Under the pieces are notes generated by a model. The model saw only the letters and a list, made by a program, of their open reading frames with translations. It ran no database searches and had not been told where the DNA came from. Below are positions 43,922-53,202 of a stretch of 64,000 bases of DNA, one piece after another (within the stretch, counting starts at the first letter, position 1; each line of letters starts with the position of its first letter). The stretch comes from Pseudoruegeria sp039972875 (GTDB lineage Bacteria; Pseudomonadota; Alphaproteobacteria; Rhodobacterales; Rhodobacteraceae). The DNA is taken from positions 124,001-188,000 of the forward strand of contig JBDWMA010000060.1 of assembly GCA_039972875.1 (NCBI GenBank), given 5' to 3'. A program made the position numbers and the translations under genes.

Positions 43922-45075
43922 TGTGGCGCAACATCGCGTCAAACGCATTGACGCTTTTCATCGTAATTATGGTTGCTGTGGCTGGATTTATTGGCTGGGC
44001 GCAGAACCAATACCGGACGCAAGGCCCATTGGCTGCTGCGATCTGTTTGCGGGTGGATAGCGGAAGTAACTTTAACAATGTATCCAACAGTCTTTTGGAG
44101 CAAGATGCTATTTCTTATGGGATGTTGTTTCGGGTCGGTGCGGATTATGAAGAAAAATCCCAGGCGTTGAAGGCCGGAAGCTTTTTGGTGCCTGAGGGTG
44201 CTTCGATGCAGGAGATTGTGGACATTGTTACGCGGGGCGGGCAATCCACCTGCGGAACAGAAGTTGTCTATCGTATTGGTGTGGTGAGTTCACAATTGCA
44301 GTTGCGGGAACTTGATCCGGCAAGTAATTCTTATCAGCTCACCACGGCGTTTGATCCAAAGGCGGAAGATGTTCCGGCAGAATACACATCGGCGATTCAA
44401 GATGGGGATGTGCGGTTCCGTTTGGCCATGGCCGAAGGGGTGACGAGCTGGCAAGTTGTTGACGCTTTGAATGCAATAGAATTTCTAAGCGGAGAGATTT
44501 CTGATGTTCCCGCAGAAGGCAGTTTAGCACCGGATAGTTATGAAGTTCGTGCCGGGGCGGATCGGAATGAACTGATTGGCCAGATGGTTGCCAAGCAAGA
44601 AGCGATCCTTGCTGAGGCGTGGTCGAACCGTGCGACTGGCCTTCCGATAGATACGCCAGAGGAGGCTTTGATTTTGGCGTCTATTATCGAGAAAGAAACC
44701 GGCGTTGCAGAAGAGCGTCGGCAGGTTGCGTCTGTCTTTACCAATCGGCTGGAACGGGGCATGAGGCTGCAAACTGACCCCACTGTGATATACGGGATAA
44801 CAAACGGACAAGGCATATTAGGTCGTGGGTTGCGTCAAAGTGAACTTCGTCGGGCAACACCTTATAATACATATGTAATTGAGGCATTGCCGCCAACACC
44901 GATTGCGAACCCTGGTAAGGCTTCTATTGAAGCTGCGGTAGATCCTGACAGTACTAAATATGTGTTTTTTGTTGCGGATGGTACGGGCGGTCACGCCTTT
45001 GCTGAAACCTTGGATCAGCATAATGAAAACGTCGCGCGTTGGCGCAAAATTGAGGCGGAGCGTACAAGCCAGTAA
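43921..45075 (+). CDS. mltG: endolytic transglycosylase MltG
   Basis: A 384-residue inner-membrane lytic transglycosylase that cuts nascent peptidoglycan glycan strands. A single N-terminal anchor helix (about residues 8-25) is followed by a LysM-like region. The YceG domain has the catalytic Glu in ASIIEKETGVAEERRQVASVF near residue 260, plus NRLERGMRLQTDPTVIYG and YNTYVIEALPPTPIANPG. It overlaps fabF by one base (ATGTGG start within TAATG) and is the last gene before the GTA cluster; a terminator hairpin follows. Confidence 0.95.
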   Translation: MWRNIASNALTLFIVIMVAVAGFIGWAQNQYRTQGPLAAAICLRVDSGSNFNNVSNSLLEQDAISYGMLFRVGADYEEKSQALKAGSFLVPEGASMQEIVDIVTRGGQSTCGTEVVYRIGVVSSQLQLRELDPASNSYQLTTAFDPKAEDVPAEYTSAIQDGDVRFRLAMAEGVTSWQVVDALNAIEFLSGEISDVPAEGSLAPDSYEVRAGADRNELIGQMVAKQEAILAEAWSNRATGLPIDTPEEALILASIIEKETGVAEERRQVASVFTNRLERGMRLQTDPTVIYGITNGQGILGRGLRQSELRRATPYNTYVIEALPPTPIANPGKASIEAAVDPDSTKYVFFVADGTGGHAFAETLDQHNENVARWRKIEAERTSQ

Positions 45076-45147
45076 GGTTTTGTTATGGGCCAAAATTTGA
45101 CGGATGGTTCGCCCTAAAGTAAAAAGAGATCACACTCGCAAAAGTGT

Positions 45148-45179
45148 AAACGGCATTCAGGCAACTGGGTGCCGTTTTT
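45148..45179 (+). terminator. intrinsic terminator between mltG and the GTA cluster
   Basis: AAACGGCA and TGCCGTTTTT enclose a 15-base loop, followed by T residues. It separates the fab-mltG transcript from the GTA genes. Confidence 0.7.
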
Positions 45180-45223
45180 GCGTTTGGCACCACAGGGCAA
45201 AATAGGGGGCCGGATCAAGCAGT

Positions 45224-45565
45224 ATGTCTTTAATCACATCCATTGGCAGCAAGGGGTCGCAAGATGACATTCTTCAAGCTGCGTACGACCATCTGGAGCG
45301 TCTAATCCTAACAATCAGGACCATGACACATCAGTTGGAAGCAGGGGATTTCAAGGATCTCACTGAAACCAACAAAGTACTGAGAGAGGCGGGAACCGCC
45401 CTCCAATCCGCATTTAGAGAAAGGGAAAACGTTGACAAACTTCGCAGAAAAAATGCCGGAATCGTCCATGATTACGCCGTCGACTTCGACGCAGCGCGCG
45501 ATGAGATCGGGCGCCGTTTGGCTAGCCTCAGAGCCGCTGCAAACCCAGACGACATTTCTGGATAG
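45224..45565 (+). CDS. GTA small terminase subunit (g1-like)
   Basis: A 113-residue helical protein at the position of R. capsulatus GTA gene g1, which encodes the small terminase that starts headful packaging. SQDDILQAAYDHLERLILTIRTM, then LTETNKVLREAGTALQSAFRERENVDKL, form coiled helices, and the C-terminal FDAARDEIGRRLASLRAA is typical of the Rhodobacteraceae proteins. Its 3' end overlaps the large terminase gene by about 65 bases. GTA small terminases are sequence-nonspecific, fitting random packaging of host DNA. Confidence 0.82.
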   Translation: MSLITSIGSKGSQDDILQAAYDHLERLILTIRTMTHQLEAGDFKDLTETNKVLREAGTALQSAFRERENVDKLRRKNAGIVHDYAVDFDAARDEIGRRLASLRAAANPDDISG

Positions 45566-46844
45566 CCTTGGAGAGGGGGCGCTTTTAGCGCTTCCGTATC
45601 TGTTTGAGTTTTGGGCTTTTGACCACCAGATGCCACCTGAAGGGGATTGGCGTACTTGGGTTATTATGGGCGGTCGTGGGGCTGGGAAAACCCGTGCCGG
45701 TGCCGAGTGGGTGCGGGCAGAAGTTGAGGGGGCTCGGCCTATGGATCCCGGGCGTTCGCGACGTGTAGCTTTGGTTGGAGAAACCGTTGAGCAGGTGCGC
45801 GAGGTGATGATATTCGGAGATAGCGGCATACTGGCGTGTTCGCCCCCGGATAGACGGCCCACATGGGAAGCAACGCGGAAACGTTTGGTTTGGCCGAATG
45901 GCGCGATTGCACAGGTGTTTTCAGCGCATGAGCCAGAATCCCTTCGGGGGCCTCAATTTGATGCAGCTTGGTCTGATGAGTTGGCGAAATGGAAAAAGGC
46001 CGGCGAGACATGGGACATGTTGCAGTTTGGATTGCGGTTGGGCGGGTCGCCAAGGCAATGTGTGACGACGACCCCGAAGAATGTTCAGGTGTTAAAGGCG
46101 ATTTTGGATAACCCTTCTACGGTCATGACCCATGCACCAACAGAGGCCAATAAGGCTTTTTTGGCGGAGAGTTTCCTTAAAGAAGTGCGTGCGCGTTATG
46201 CGGGGACTCAGTTGGCACGTCAGGAGTTGGATGGCATATTGCTGGAGGATCTTGATGGGGCGCTTTGGACTGAAGCGGGGTTGGAGCACGCACGGTTATC
46301 TGATCCGGTGAAGCCGGACCGCATTGTTGTTGCGGTTGATCCTCCGGTAACGGGACATGCCAAGTCAGATGCATGTGGCATTATCGTTGCGGGTGTTTGC
46401 ATGGAGGGTCCACCACAGAATTGGCGGGCAACGATCCTAAAGGATGCAACGATTCAAGGGGCATCTCCGGCGGAATGGGCTGGGGTGGTCGCAGAGATGG
46501 CAGAGCGTTTTGATGCGGATCGAGTGGTGGCTGAAGTCAATCAAGGTGGGGACATGGTTGAGATGGTTCTGCGTCAACAGTCTGAGACAATTCCTTATCG
46601 AGGGGTGCGGGCATCTCGGGGGAAGGTGGCGCGTGCAGAACCTGTTTCGGCGCTATATGAGCGTGGGCAGATTCACCATGCCCCAGGTCTTGAACGATTA
46701 GAAACTGAGATGTGTCAGATGTCGTTGAAGGGTTTTGCGGGAAAGGGCAGCCCAGACCGCGTGGATGCGTTGGTATGGGCATTATATGACCTTATTCTTT
46801 CACCATCGAAAGGGTGGGGGAACCCCCGCGTACGATCGATTTAA
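45501..46844 (+). CDS. GTA large terminase (g2)
   Basis: A 447-residue packaging motor. Walker A VIMGGRGAGKTRAGAEW is near residue 55, Walker B-like FDAAWSDELAKW near residue 155, and the RNase H-like nuclease includes VAVDPPVTG near residue 280 and PDRVDALVWALYDL near the end. The ATG at 45501 is favoured; upstream ATG and TTG codons in the same frame lie deeper within g1. It is followed by 96 bases without a gene and then g3. Confidence 0.94.
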   Translation: MRSGAVWLASEPLQTQTTFLDSLGEGALLALPYLFEFWAFDHQMPPEGDWRTWVIMGGRGAGKTRAGAEWVRAEVEGARPMDPGRSRRVALVGETVEQVREVMIFGDSGILACSPPDRRPTWEATRKRLVWPNGAIAQVFSAHEPESLRGPQFDAAWSDELAKWKKAGETWDMLQFGLRLGGSPRQCVTTTPKNVQVLKAILDNPSTVMTHAPTEANKAFLAESFLKEVRARYAGTQLARQELDGILLEDLDGALWTEAGLEHARLSDPVKPDRIVVAVDPPVTGHAKSDACGIIVAGVCMEGPPQNWRATILKDATIQGASPAEWAGVVAEMAERFDADRVVAEVNQGGDMVEMVLRQQSETIPYRGVRASRGKVARAEPVSALYERGQIHHAPGLERLETEMCQMSLKGFAGKGSPDRVDALVWALYDLILSPSKGWGNPRVRSI

Positions 46845-46940
46845 CACTCTTTAAACCATTTGCCCCAGATTGTTCTCAAGTCGGACACAACCTGAAAAAT
46901 AAATACTTTCATCAGGTTAGAGGATTGGGAGCAGGGGCAT

Positions 46941-48122
46941 ATGGCATTCGAATTTTTTCGCCGCGAGGCAATTGGAGCTGGAGCGCCAGAGCAGAAAGCT
47001 TCTGCGGCGGGTCGGGTGATTGCGTATCACGGCGCGGGTCGTGTGGCCTGGACACCACGGGATAACGTGTCTCTGACCAAGGCTGGTTTCATGGGTAACC
47101 CAGTGGGATTTCGGGCTGTAAAATTGATTGCTGAGGCAGCGGCGGCGGTGCCTTTGGTTTTGCAAAACCAATCAGAACGTTTTGAAACACATCCAATTTT
47201 GGATTTGTTGAAACGTCCTAATTTGGCGCAGGGGCGAGCGGAGTTGTTTGAGGCATTGTTTGGTCAATTGGTGTTGACTGGGAACGCCTATCTGGAAGCG
47301 GTTTCCAGCGAGGATGGTTTGCCGCTTGAGCTGCATGTTTTACGGTCAGATCGGATGTCTCTGGTTCCGGGAACTGATGGTTGGCCAATTGCCTTTGAAT
47401 ATGCGGTAGGCGGTCGCAAACATCGGTTTGAGTCTACTGGATTGCAGGCTCCGATTTGTCATATCCGGAGCTTTCATCCTCAGGATGATCATTATGGCCT
47501 TTCCCCAATGCAATCGGCGGCAGCTGCTGTGGATGTGCATAATGCGGCGTCACGATGGTCGAAGGCCTTGTTGGACAATGCTGCGCGGCCAAGTGGGGCG
47601 TTGGTTTACAATGGGATGGACGGTCAAGCGAGTTTGTCTGCGGATCAATATGCGCGGCTGCAGGATGAAATGCTATCCTATCATCAGGGGGCGGCCAACG
47701 CGGGACGCCCGATGCTGCTGGAGGGCGGGCTGGATTGGAAACCGATGGGGTTTTCACCGTCCGATATGGAGTTCCAGAAAACCAAAGAGGCCGCTGCACG
47801 AGAAATTGCTGTTGGCTTTGGTGTACCTCCTATGCTGCTCGGGCTAACGGGTGATGCCACCTATGCCAATTACCAAGAAGCCAATCGGGCGTTTTATCGG
47901 TTGACGGTGTTGCCATTGGCAACGCGGGTTTCTGCGGCTGTGGCCAATTGGTTGGGGGGGTATTTTGGGGAGCACCCCGAATTGCGGCCTGATTTGGATC
48001 AGGTACCCGCGCTAAGTGATGAACGCGCTTCCCATTGGACGCGGATTAGTGGGGCGGACTTCCTGACGGATGTGGAGAAACGGCGTTTGTTAGGGCTTCC
48101 AGATGTACCGGAGGGCGCATGA
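46941..48122 (+). CDS. GTA portal protein (g3)
   Basis: A 393-residue HK97-type portal protein, forming the 12-fold channel at the capsid vertex. FMGNPVGFRAVKLIAEAAAAVPL, RPNLAQGRAELFEALFGQLVLTGNAYLE and GFGVPPMLLGLTGDATYANYQEANRAFY are diagnostic of the family. Its stop overlaps the start of the next small gene by four bases. Confidence 0.95.
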   Translation: MAFEFFRREAIGAGAPEQKASAAGRVIAYHGAGRVAWTPRDNVSLTKAGFMGNPVGFRAVKLIAEAAAAVPLVLQNQSERFETHPILDLLKRPNLAQGRAELFEALFGQLVLTGNAYLEAVSSEDGLPLELHVLRSDRMSLVPGTDGWPIAFEYAVGGRKHRFESTGLQAPICHIRSFHPQDDHYGLSPMQSAAAAVDVHNAASRWSKALLDNAARPSGALVYNGMDGQASLSADQYARLQDEMLSYHQGAANAGRPMLLEGGLDWKPMGFSPSDMEFQKTKEAAAREIAVGFGVPPMLLGLTGDATYANYQEANRAFYRLTVLPLATRVSAAVANWLGGYFGEHPELRPDLDQVPALSDERASHWTRISGADFLTDVEKRRLLGLPDVPEGA

Positions 48123-48367
48123 GTGATGGGAGCAGACAAAAGGGCAGCCGTTTTTTGTACGACAGTTTTGATGCCGCTGCGGCCCGGATTGAGGCAAATG
48201 AGCGAATAAACGAGATGCAGTTTGAGGCATTAGAAACCCAGTTGCGTCGGATTGAAGGTTTGATCGAACGCCTTGAACGCCGCGTCTGGGTGACGGTTTA
48301 CGGAGTCGCTGGTGTGATTTTGGCACAGGCAACGGTGACATTGCTCGGGTTGCCAATTGGGAAATGA
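48119..48367 (+). CDS. GTA g3.5-like small membrane protein
   Basis: An 82-residue protein with a coiled-coil half (AAARIEANERINEMQFEALETQLRRIEGLIERLERRV) and one C-terminal transmembrane helix (WVTVYGVAGVILAQATVTLLGLPIG). It sits between portal and prohead protease exactly like g3.5 of RcGTA. The role is not established. It overlaps g3 by four bases. Confidence 0.85.
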   Translation: MSDGSRQKGSRFLYDSFDAAAARIEANERINEMQFEALETQLRRIEGLIERLERRVWVTVYGVAGVILAQATVTLLGLPIGK

Positions 48368-48382
48368 GAATTGAGGCGAAAT

Positions 48383-48961
48383 ATGTCGGAGTATACTGAA
48401 TTAGAAAGAAAATTTTGCCAGCCTGATACGCGATTTGCGGTGAGGGGGGGGGCCGTAATCGAAGGGTATGCGTCTTTGTTTGGCGCCACTGATCAAGGGG
48501 GTGATGTGGTGGTGCCGGGGGCTTATGCAAAATCGCTGATGGCGTTGGAGACTGCTGGACGGACGGTCAAAATGTTATGGCAGCATGATCCGGCACAACC
48601 AATCGGGTTGTGGGAAGAGGTTCACGAAGACGGTCGAGGGTTGTGGGTTAAGGGGCGACTATTGACGGACGTCGCCAAGGGGGCAGAGGCCGCCGTCTTA
48701 ATCGAAGCAGGGGCAATTGATGGGCTGTCTATCGGGTACCGCACTAAGCAAGCCACAAAAGAGCCGGACGGTCAGCGCCGTCTGATGGAGTTGGAGCTGT
48801 GGGAGGTGTCTCTTGTGACATTTCCCATGCTTCCAGACGCCCGCGTTGGCGCAAAGGGGGATGTCGCTCAACGCTCGGGTTTGCTGGATCTAGCAGAGGT
48901 CTTTGCCGACGCACGGAAACAGCTTTTTAGCCCCCTACCACTGAATTCAAACCACGGGTGA
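48383..48961 (+). CDS. GTA prohead protease (g4)
   Basis: A 192-residue HK97-type prohead protease that trims the capsid protein. GYASLFGATDQGGDVVVPGAY near residue 30, MLWQHDPAQPIGLWEEVHEDGRGLWVKG with the catalytic His, and GAIDGLSIGYRT with the catalytic Ser region are present. The ATG at 48383 starts MSEYTELERKF; the frame extends four codons further to a TTG. It lies 4 bases before the capsid gene. Confidence 0.94.
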   Translation: MSEYTELERKFCQPDTRFAVRGGAVIEGYASLFGATDQGGDVVVPGAYAKSLMALETAGRTVKMLWQHDPAQPIGLWEEVHEDGRGLWVKGRLLTDVAKGAEAAVLIEAGAIDGLSIGYRTKQATKEPDGQRRLMELELWEVSLVTFPMLPDARVGAKGDVAQRSGLLDLAEVFADARKQLFSPLPLNSNHG

Positions 48962-48965
48962 AAGA

Positions 48966-50138
48966 ATGATCGGAATGAATGAAAACGCCGCAGAAGACGT
49001 CAGCGCTGTTCAAAATGCTTTGAACGGGTTTGTCAGCGATATCAAGACGCTGAATTCAAAACTTGAGACACGAATGCAAAAACAGGAAGAGCGATTGACC
49101 ATGCTGGATCGAAAAACAACAACTGTAAAACGCCCTATCCTTGCCGGAGGATCCAGTGAGGCTCCACATAAGAAAGCGTTTAACGCTTATCTGCGCAGCG
49201 GTGAGGACGATGGCTTGCGCGGTTTGGTTCTGGAGGAGAAATCCCTATCGGCAGGTGTGGCTGCCGAGGGGGGCTATTTGGTGGATCCTGAGACGGCCGA
49301 CACAATTAAAAGCACGTTGTCCTCTACAGCTTCTATTCGTGCGATTGCGAATGTCGTTCAGGTCGAAGCAACTTCGTTTGATGTGTTGGTGGACCACACC
49401 GATATTGGGGCGGGTTGGGCGACCGAAACAAGCTCTGTCACTGAGACAGACACACCCCAGATTGATCGCATATCGATTCCTCTGCATGAGTTGTCGGCTT
49501 TGCCCAAGGCCTCGCAGAGATTGTTGGATGACAGTGCTTTTGACATCGATACGTGGTTGGCTGGCCGGATCGCTGATAAATTTGCACGGTCTGAGGCTGC
49601 AGCCTTTATTGGCGGTGACGGTGTGGATAAACCAACTGGTTTCCTGACCCATTCTACTGTTGATAATGATGTCTGGGCCTGGGGCAATTTGGGTTATGTG
49701 GCAACGGGCGAAGACGGTGATTTCGACGGGGCAAAACCTGCGGATGCCATCGTTGATCTGGTCTATGCTTTGGGTGCGGAATATCGCGCGAATGCGAGCT
49801 TTGTGATGAACTCCAAAACAGCCGGTGCGGTGCGTAAAATGAAAGACGCAGACGGACGTTTTTTATGGTCCGATGGGTTGGCTGCAGGGGAACCTGCGCG
49901 ATTGATGGGATATCCGGTACTAATTGCTGAGGATATGCCAGATATCGGTAGCGATACGACGGCGGTTGCTTTTGGTGATTTTGGCGCAGGTTACACTATT
50001 GCTGAACGCCCGGATCTGCGCGTTTTGCGAGACCCATTTAGTGCGAAACCGCATGTTCTGTTTTACGCGACAAAACGTGTGGGCGGGGATGTGAGTGATT
50101 TCAAAGCGATAAAGCTTTTGAAATTCGGCGTTGCCTGA
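48966..50138 (+). CDS. GTA major capsid protein (g5)
   Basis: A 390-residue HK97-fold capsid protein. The N-terminal scaffold-like coiled coil (about residues 5-60, VQNALNGFVSDIKTLNSKLETRMQ) would be removed by the g4 protease. The mature shell contains LVDPETADTI, ALPKASQRLLDDSAFDIDTWL, FIGGDGVDKPTGFL and VLFYATKRVGGDVSDFKAIKLLKF, all typical of RcGTA capsid proteins. It is followed by a 75-base gap and g6. Confidence 0.96.
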   Translation: MIGMNENAAEDVSAVQNALNGFVSDIKTLNSKLETRMQKQEERLTMLDRKTTTVKRPILAGGSSEAPHKKAFNAYLRSGEDDGLRGLVLEEKSLSAGVAAEGGYLVDPETADTIKSTLSSTASIRAIANVVQVEATSFDVLVDHTDIGAGWATETSSVTETDTPQIDRISIPLHELSALPKASQRLLDDSAFDIDTWLAGRIADKFARSEAAAFIGGDGVDKPTGFLTHSTVDNDVWAWGNLGYVATGEDGDFDGAKPADAIVDLVYALGAEYRANASFVMNSKTAGAVRKMKDADGRFLWSDGLAAGEPARLMGYPVLIAEDMPDIGSDTTAVAFGDFGAGYTIAERPDLRVLRDPFSAKPHVLFYATKRVGGDVSDFKAIKLLKFGVA

Positions 50139-50213
50139 AGCTGAGGTGAGAGGTGCAGGTTTGTGTGACCTGCATCATCCCCAACAGAACAATTAAACAG
50201 GCGGAGCAACGGT

Positions 50214-50813
50214 ATGTTTTTAAGAGAAGTCACCCCCGTGCCGGATGGCGCGCTACCCTTGGCGGAATTGAAGCAACATTTACGTCTGGGGACTGGGTTT
50301 TCAGACGATGACTTGCAAGATGCTGTGGTGTTGGGGGCTTTGCGGTCTGCAATTGCTTCGATAGAGGCGCGGACAGGTAAGGCATTGTACCAACGTGATT
50401 TTGTCTGGGTTATTGAAACCTGGCGACATTCAGATGTTCAGGCTTTACCGATTGCACCGGTTCTGAATGTCAGTTCAGTGGAGATCAAGGATCTGGACGG
50501 TTTGCTCCTTACAGACGCCATAGAAAAGGTTCGTTTGGTTCAGGATGATCATCGGCCGCGGTTGATGGCGGTAGGCATTTGTTTGCCTGAGGTGCCCGAA
50601 TTGGGTTCCTCTGAAGTGGCTATGACGGCAGGCTATAGTGTGGATTGGGCAGGGTTGAGGCCTGATTTAAAACAAGCGGTACTTGCGCTGGCTGCCTTTA
50701 ATTATGAACATCGGTTGGCCGAAAATTGCGGTACGTCGGCCTGGCCTGCGATGGTTGCAGCATTGGTGTCCCCTTATTTAACGGTTCGATTGTTTGACGG
50801 GGCGCCGAAATGA
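50214..50813 (+). CDS. GTA head-tail adaptor (g6)
   Basis: A 199-residue protein with the DUF-type gp6-like connector fold. The N-terminal PLAELKQHLRLGTGFSDDDL and AIASIEARTGKALYQRDFVW segments match head-tail adaptor proteins of GTA and HK97-like phages; LRPDLKQAVLALAAFNYEHRLAEN is near the end. It overlaps g7 by four bases. It attaches under the portal. Confidence 0.92.
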   Translation: MFLREVTPVPDGALPLAELKQHLRLGTGFSDDDLQDAVVLGALRSAIASIEARTGKALYQRDFVWVIETWRHSDVQALPIAPVLNVSSVEIKDLDGLLLTDAIEKVRLVQDDHRPRLMAVGICLPEVPELGSSEVAMTAGYSVDWAGLRPDLKQAVLALAAFNYEHRLAENCGTSAWPAMVAALVSPYLTVRLFDGAPK

Positions 50814-51148
50814 GGGCGCCAGTTTTAAATCGTAAACTATATTTAGAAACACCGCTGCGTGTCGCTGACGGAGCAGGGGGGATCACAGAGAATTGGGTCG
50901 TAGAGGGGCAGTTGTGGGCTGAAATTCGATCTGGATCGGGGCGTGAAGTACGTGATCTAGCTGGGACGACTGCGGTCAATACTGTTCGGGTTTATGTTCG
51001 AGCGGCGGCGGACAATAGCCCAGCACGACCCCATCCCAGTCAACGGTTTCGGATTGGTGACCGAATTTTCTGCATCGTTGCCGTGAGTGAGGCGGAGACA
51101 CGCGGACGTTATTTACTTTGTCATGCCAAAGAGGAGCGTCTGATATGA
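50810..51148 (+). CDS. GTA head-tail stopper (g7)
   Basis: A 112-residue phage head closure protein. RAPVLNRKLYLETPLRVADGAGG, WVVEGQLWAEIRSGSGRE and HPSQRFRIGDRIFCIVAVSE match the head-tail joining (stopper) family. It overlaps both neighbours by a few bases, as usual in the GTA operon. Confidence 0.9.
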   Translation: MRAPVLNRKLYLETPLRVADGAGGITENWVVEGQLWAEIRSGSGREVRDLAGTTAVNTVRVYVRAAADNSPARPHPSQRFRIGDRIFCIVAVSEAETRGRYLLCHAKEERLI

Positions 51149-51558
51149 GTTATGGACCAGCTTCGGCCTTGCAGACGGCTGTTTACGAAAAACTCCGCAA
51201 TGATGTCGGCCTGACGGATTACGTGGGAACACATGTTTATGATGCGGTGCCATCTGGTCAAGCGCCACCCTTGTTTGTTCAGATTGGTGTCGAAGATGTA
51301 AAGGACAATTCCGATGCCACGGCGCTCGGTAGTCTTCATGACATGACCGTGAGCGTGGTCAGTGAGGCGTCTGGGTTTTTCCAAGTTAAACAGGTGGCCG
51401 GCGCCGTGTCGGACGCGTTGTTGAACAACGGGTTGACGTTGTCTCGGGGGCGGTTGGTTTCGATACGGTTTCTGCGGGCCCGGGCGCGTCATGCCGGAAC
51501 GGGTGACGCCCGTCGCGTTGATCTGAAGTTTCGGCTGCAGCTCGAAGATACGATCTGA
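51145..51558 (+). CDS. GTA tail terminator (g8)
   Basis: A 137-residue protein with DUF3168 features: ALQTAVYEKLRNDVGLTDYVG, HVYDAVPSGQAPPLFVQIG and SQHL-like SLHDMTVSVVSEASGFFQVKQVAGAV, ending in DLKFRLQLED. It caps the tail tube. The ATG at 51145 starts MSYGPASALQ, four bases inside g7. Confidence 0.91.
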   Translation: MSYGPASALQTAVYEKLRNDVGLTDYVGTHVYDAVPSGQAPPLFVQIGVEDVKDNSDATALGSLHDMTVSVVSEASGFFQVKQVAGAVSDALLNNGLTLSRGRLVSIRFLRARARHAGTGDARRVDLKFRLQLEDTI

Positions 51559-51606
51559 GGGAATTCTCTTAGATATTGATTTTTAACAATAATTTGGAGA
51601 GTCTCT

Positions 51607-52020
51607 ATGGGTGCTCAAAATGGTAAAGATCTGCTGATCAAACTTGATCTAACCGGTGGAGGTCAGTTTGAAACGATCGCAGGTTTGAGGGCCACGCGTG
51701 TGAGTTTTAACGCCGAAACTGTGGATGTTACGAGCCTTGAAAGTCAGGGAGGCTGGCGCGAGTTATTGGCGGGGGCAGGTGTTAAGTCTGCTGCTTTGTC
51801 TGGTGCGGGGGTCTTTCGGGATGAGGATACTGATGAGCGTGCGCGTCAGATCTTTTTTGATGGGGAAACACCCGATTTTCAAGTGGTGATCCCAGATTTT
51901 GGCGTTGTTCAGGGTGCATTCCAGGTGACCTCTATCGAATACGCCGGAAGCCATAATGGCGAGGCAACTTATGAGTTGGCGTTGGCTTCGGCATCGGCGC
52001 TGCAGTTTACGGCGCTGTGA
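51607..52020 (+). CDS. GTA major tail tube protein (g9)
   Basis: A 137-residue tail tube protein: MGAQNGKDLLIKLDLTGGGQ, FETIAGLRATRVSFNAETVDVTS, then ESQGGWRELLAGAGVKSA and GAFQVTSIEYAGSHNGEATYE. This is the RcGTA g9 pattern of the phage major tail protein (TP901-1-like) family. The stop overlaps the g10 start by one base. Confidence 0.94.
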   Translation: MGAQNGKDLLIKLDLTGGGQFETIAGLRATRVSFNAETVDVTSLESQGGWRELLAGAGVKSAALSGAGVFRDEDTDERARQIFFDGETPDFQVVIPDFGVVQGAFQVTSIEYAGSHNGEATYELALASASALQFTAL

Positions 52021-52337
52021 TGGCAAATCCGTGGGCGGGTGAGGTCAGTCTCGTACTGGATGGGGTTGAATATCCTTGTAGGCTGACCCTTGGCGCGTTG
52101 GCAGAGCTGGAAGCTGCGATAGAGAGTGGCAGTCTTTTGGAGCTTGTTCAGCGGTTCGAAGGGAACAGATATTCTACACGGGATGTATTGTTGTTGATCG
52201 TTGCGGGGTTGCGGGGGGGAGGATGGAGTGGTGGATCGCAGGATCTTTTATCTGCAGACATTGCTGGTGGTCCATTGGAAGCTGCCAGAAAAGCAGCTGA
52301 AATGTTGGCGCGTGCATTTCACATTCCAGAAGGGTAG
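52020..52337 (+). CDS. GTA tail assembly chaperone (g10)
   Basis: A 105-residue GTA-specific gene-transfer-agent tail chaperone (GTA_TIM operon gp10 type). GEVSLVLDGVEYPCRLTLGALAELEAAI, DVLLLIVAGLRGGGW and AARKAAEMLARAF are visible. ATG at 52020 is preferred over a GTG one codon earlier. It is probably made with g10.1 to chaperone the tape measure. Confidence 0.88.
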   Translation: MANPWAGEVSLVLDGVEYPCRLTLGALAELEAAIESGSLLELVQRFEGNRYSTRDVLLLIVAGLRGGGWSGGSQDLLSADIAGGPLEAARKAAEMLARAFHIPEG

Positions 52338-52342
52338 CCGAC

Positions 52343-52537
52343 ATGGATTGGTTTGGTCTGTTGCGAATTGGCGTGACGGGATTGGGGCTTCGTCCTGCTG
52401 AGTTTTGGAACCTGACGCCCGCAGAGTTTTGGTTAATGGCAGGTCTTGGGGCGGAGAACGGCGCTATGGATCGAACTGGTCTGGAGGCGTTGATGGCACT
52501 GCATCCAGATGCGATTGGAGGACAAAATCATGTCTGA
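52343..52537 (+). CDS. GTA g10.1-like tail assembly protein
   Basis: A 64-residue protein with the DUF2376 pattern: MDWFGLLRIGVTGLGLRPAEFW, NLTPAEFWLMAGLG and a short acidic end. It overlaps the start of g11 by 8 bases. The family is found at this position in other GTA clusters. Confidence 0.85.
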   Translation: MDWFGLLRIGVTGLGLRPAEFWNLTPAEFWLMAGLGAENGAMDRTGLEALMALHPDAIGGQNHV

Positions 52538-53192
52538 ATTTAATGAATTTGATGCATTAGACGACATCATTGAAACGATGGGCACACGTTTTGCAGATGC
52601 CACAAATGTTGCTTCTGCGTTTGGGGATGAGTTGCTCAAGATGGGCAGTACTTTGAGCCAAACGAGTACAGATATTGGTGGGGTAAGCCGCAGCATGAGC
52701 GGTGGGTTGCGCAATGCCTTTAACGATGTGGTTTTTGATGGCGACAAGCTTTCGAGTTCGTTGGAAGGGTTGGCTCAATCCATGAGCAATGCGGTTTACA
52801 ACACGTCCATTAAACCGGTGGCAGATCAATTTGGTGGTGCTGTTTCCGGGCTCGTGAACGGAGCGGTGTCTGCTTTTTTACCGTTTGAAAATGGAGCGTC
52901 CTTTTCGCAGGGCAGAGTGATGCCATTTGCAAAGGGGGGCGTTGTCAGTGGGCCGGCAACATTTTCGATGCGAGGTGGGATGGGGTTGATGGGTGAAGCC
53001 GGACCTGAGGCTATCATGCCGTTGCAACGGGGGGCTGATGGACGCCTGGGGGTGGCGGCTGCTGGTGGAGGGCGACCTGTCAATGTTGTGATGAATATCA
53101 GCACACCAGATGTCGACGGATTTTCACGTTCTCGTGGGCAAATTGCGACTCAGATGGGGCGCGTGCTCGCACGCGGTGCACGGAATAGATAG
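52530..53192 (+). CDS. GTA tape measure protein (g11)
   Basis: A 220-residue short tape measure protein. A helical N-terminus (FNEFDALDDIIETMGTRFADATNVASAFGD) and GLAQSMSNAVYNTSIKPVADQFG precede a Gly-rich segment with FAKGGVVSGPATFSMRGGMGLMGEAGPEAIMPL, a hallmark of phage tail length proteins. The small size fits the short RcGTA tail. ATG at 52530 is the likely start (MSEFNEFD). Confidence 0.9.
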   Translation: MSEFNEFDALDDIIETMGTRFADATNVASAFGDELLKMGSTLSQTSTDIGGVSRSMSGGLRNAFNDVVFDGDKLSSSLEGLAQSMSNAVYNTSIKPVADQFGGAVSGLVNGAVSAFLPFENGASFSQGRVMPFAKGGVVSGPATFSMRGGMGLMGEAGPEAIMPLQRGADGRLGVAAAGGGRPVNVVMNISTPDVDGFSRSRGQIATQMGRVLARGARNR

Positions 53193-53202
53193 GGAGAAGG
53201 TC

